This document shows positions 23,936 through 24,677 of a stretch of DNA of 24,677 nt, piece by piece (position 1 is the first letter of the stretch; the number at the start of each line of letters is the position of its first letter). The position numbers and the translations under genes are program-made. The stretch is from an uncultured Succinivibrionaceae bacterium (GTDB taxonomy: Bacteria; Pseudomonadota; Gammaproteobacteria; Enterobacterales; Succinivibrionaceae). The stretch is taken from contig UQCV01000032.1 in assembly GCA_900539665.1 (NCBI GenBank), positions 1-24,677 on the forward strand, written 5' to 3'. The notes beneath the pieces were generated by a model. It ran no database searches. It was not told the DNA's origin and worked only from the letters and a program-made list of their open reading frames with translations.

Positions 23936-24081
23936 ACATTAATAAGACAAAAGTTTTTTGAAGTTTACTTGCAACTTTGCAGTTTATAATATATCATGCG
24001 ATCCGTAAATTTTTGTTTTAATTTTGTGTGGTGTTTAGCGTTCTAACGGTTAAATGGCGACACAACTCTTTTGAGGTTCCT
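23936..24081 (+). promoter_or_regulatory. priA-rpmE divergent promoter region
   Basis: TATAAT at 23985-23990 is an exact -10 box facing rpmE; the best -35 candidate is TTTACT (23964-23969), 15 bases upstream. The remaining 90 bases would be the rpmE leader, where some bacteria have L31 autoregulatory elements; I see no clear structure. The minus-strand promoter of priA is not obvious. Confidence 0.45.
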
Positions 24082-24297
24082 ATGAAAAAAGATATTCACC
24101 CAGCTTACGGCGAAATCACCGTTAAGTGCTCATGCGGTAACGTATTTACCACCAGTTCAACCATCGGTCACGATATTCAGATCGATGTATGCTCAGTTTG
24201 CCACCCATTCTATACCGGCAAGCAGAAGATCGTTGACAACGGTGGCCGTGTAGAACGTTTCAACAAGCGTTTTGCTATGCTCGGTTCAAAGAAGTAA
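24082..24297 (+). CDS. rpmE: 50S ribosomal protein L31, zinc-binding form
   Basis: L31 bridges the large and small ribosomal subunits. The 71-residue protein starts MKKDIHPAYGEITVKCSCGN and has the four zinc-ligand cysteines Cys16, Cys18, Cys37 and Cys40, so it is the type A (C+) form that is usually replaced by a zinc-free paralogue (YkgM) under zinc limitation. I chose the ATG at 24082, not an upstream in-frame codon at 24028, because the family begins MKKDIHP and GAGG lies about 5 bases before it. It is monocistronic, ending at the terminator at 24314. Confidence 0.97.
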   Translation: MKKDIHPAYGEITVKCSCGNVFTTSSTIGHDIQIDVCSVCHPFYTGKQKIVDNGGRVERFNKRFAMLGSKK

Positions 24298-24313
24298 TTC
24301 TGCGAAACTATTA

Positions 24314-24344
24314 GAAGAAACCCGCCCCAATGGCGGGTTTCTTC
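24314..24344 (+). terminator. Rho-independent terminator of rpmE
   Basis: GAAGAAACCCGCC (24314-24326) pairs perfectly with GGCGGGTTTCTTC (24332-24344), 13 bp with a five-base loop, 17 bases after the stop. The stem contains a T stretch and no long T run follows it. Confidence 0.9.
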
Positions 24345-24536
24345 GTTAAGACCTAGGGTCAATCTTGCGAAAAAAAGCTTAAAGTCTTATTCTATAAAGA
24401 GTTTATCTAATTTTAGTGAAAATAAGATGTAATACGTGCTAACTATGAATAAAGCAATTATTTTTCGTGAATTTCGCTAGAGTGTACACAGAATTTTGGT
24501 TGTATAACTATTATCATATTAAAATAGTGGGATAAT
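24345..24536. other. AT-rich spacer with a promoter-like end
   Basis: I see no gene in these 192 bases. They end in TGGGATAAT (24528-24536), a possible extended -10 box that directly abuts the 37-bp repeat at 24537, so the repeat and what follows could be transcribed rightward. Confidence 0.3.
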
Positions 24537-24597
24537 GTTTTAACTGAACTCGGCAAGAAGTCCCCCACCTCTAAGGTGGTGAGATGAATTGCCGAAA
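24537..24597 (+). repeat. Nested hairpin with the 37-bp repeat (copy 2)
   Basis: Bases 24537-24573 repeat 18621-18657 exactly. The outer stem TCGGCAA/TTGCCGA (about 24549-24555 with 24588-24594) is perfect, and the inner stem is CCACCT/AGGTGG. The 3' internal-loop strand contains GATGAA, as the hairpin at 1659 has AATGAAA. This copy keeps both stems, whereas copy 1 has a longer inner stem and only a three-pair outer stem. I infer an IS200/IS605-type right end or guide-RNA scaffold. Confidence 0.5.
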
Positions 24598-24677
24598 TCT
24601 ACAAAACATAGAACCGTGGGATACACGGGGTTAGCTCGTTGATACTGTACTCATTAGAGTGCTTGAGCGAGAACTGA
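24598..24677 (+). mobile_element. Segment resembling the 3' end of an IS200/IS605 tnpB transcript, cut by the window edge
   Basis: A hairpin CCGTG/CACGG (about 24613-24627) is followed by TTAGCTCGTTGATAC and GAGTGCTTGAGCGAG, where GCTCGTT and the later AGCGAG could pair. From memory, this arrangement of a GAACCGTG-CACGGGG hairpin, then AGCTCGTT and TTGAGCGAGAA, occurs at the 3' ends of IS605/IS1341-type tnpB genes in clostridia and relatives, inside the guide-RNA scaffold. No open frame is complete. Its last bases, AACTGA, equal the start of the repeat core, so the element may continue beyond the window. Confidence 0.4.

Noticed and set aside
1..24677. Search for tRNA, rRNA, tmRNA, 6S and RNase P genes
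   Set aside because: By eye I found no cloverleaf with a T-loop motif and no familiar conserved core of these RNAs in the intergenic regions; a covariance-model scan could still find something I missed.

Overview
The window comes from a low-GC gammaproteobacterium, most likely a host-associated relative of the Aeromonadales/Pasteurellales (Succinivibrionaceae is a reasonable guess). The evidence is that nearly every protein aligns, from memory, with its E. coli or Haemophilus counterpart, and that several gene groups keep the gammaproteobacterial order (coaBC / rpmB-rpmG-mutM / coaD-waa genes; argS-ftsN; priA divergent from rpmE; glpG / fliL-like / plsB). No rRNA, tRNA or CRISPR array is visible. 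I could run no database search, so all names rest on motifs and remembered family sequences.

Layout. 1-2348: a geneless left edge, coaBC (coenzyme A synthesis, minus strand), then a long non-coding stretch with hairpins where E. coli carries radC. 2349-3715: rpmB-rpmG with their own promoter and terminator, then mutM (8-oxoguanine repair). 3724-8737: coaD and lipopolysaccharide inner-core genes: an OpsX-like heptosyltransferase, kdkA (Kdo kinase), waaA (Kdo transferase) and waaF (heptosyltransferase II). 8738-9396: an AT-rich non-coding region with five exact TTATNCACA DnaA boxes and a helically phased run of partial boxes. 9397-11305: hldD (ADP-heptose epimerase, which supplies the heptosyltransferases) and glpG (rhomboid protease). 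11329-14248: a FliL-like exported protein and plsB (first acylation of glycerol-3-phosphate). 14249-15394: an accessory-looking patch with a small HTH-like gene and inverted repeats. 15395-18563: fieF-type metal efflux, cysE (serine acetyltransferase) and a polytopic transporter-like protein. 18564-24344: an orphan repeat, zapB and ftsN (cell division), argS, priA (replication restart) and rpmE. 24345-24677: a second copy of the orphan repeat, then a segment resembling the 3' end of an IS200/IS605 tnpB transcript.

How the genes fit together. HldD makes the heptose donor. WaaA adds Kdo, KdkA phosphorylates it, the OpsX-like enzyme adds the first heptose and WaaF the second. This gene set predicts a Haemophilus/Vibrio-like inner core with one phosphorylated Kdo. 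CoaBC and CoaD are two consecutive enzymes of CoA synthesis, and PlsB feeds the membrane that the LPS and division proteins use.

Most interesting signals. (1) The DnaA-box cluster between waaF and hldD, a candidate replication origin or DnaA-titration site. (2) A dispersed family of nested hairpins at 1659, 18621 and 24537, two of which share an exact 37-bp repeat; they look like orphan right ends or guide-RNA scaffolds of IS200/IS605 TnpB elements. (3) An arginyl-tRNA synthetase whose HxGH-type signature reads AVHH. The rest is a largely ordinary core-genome segment.
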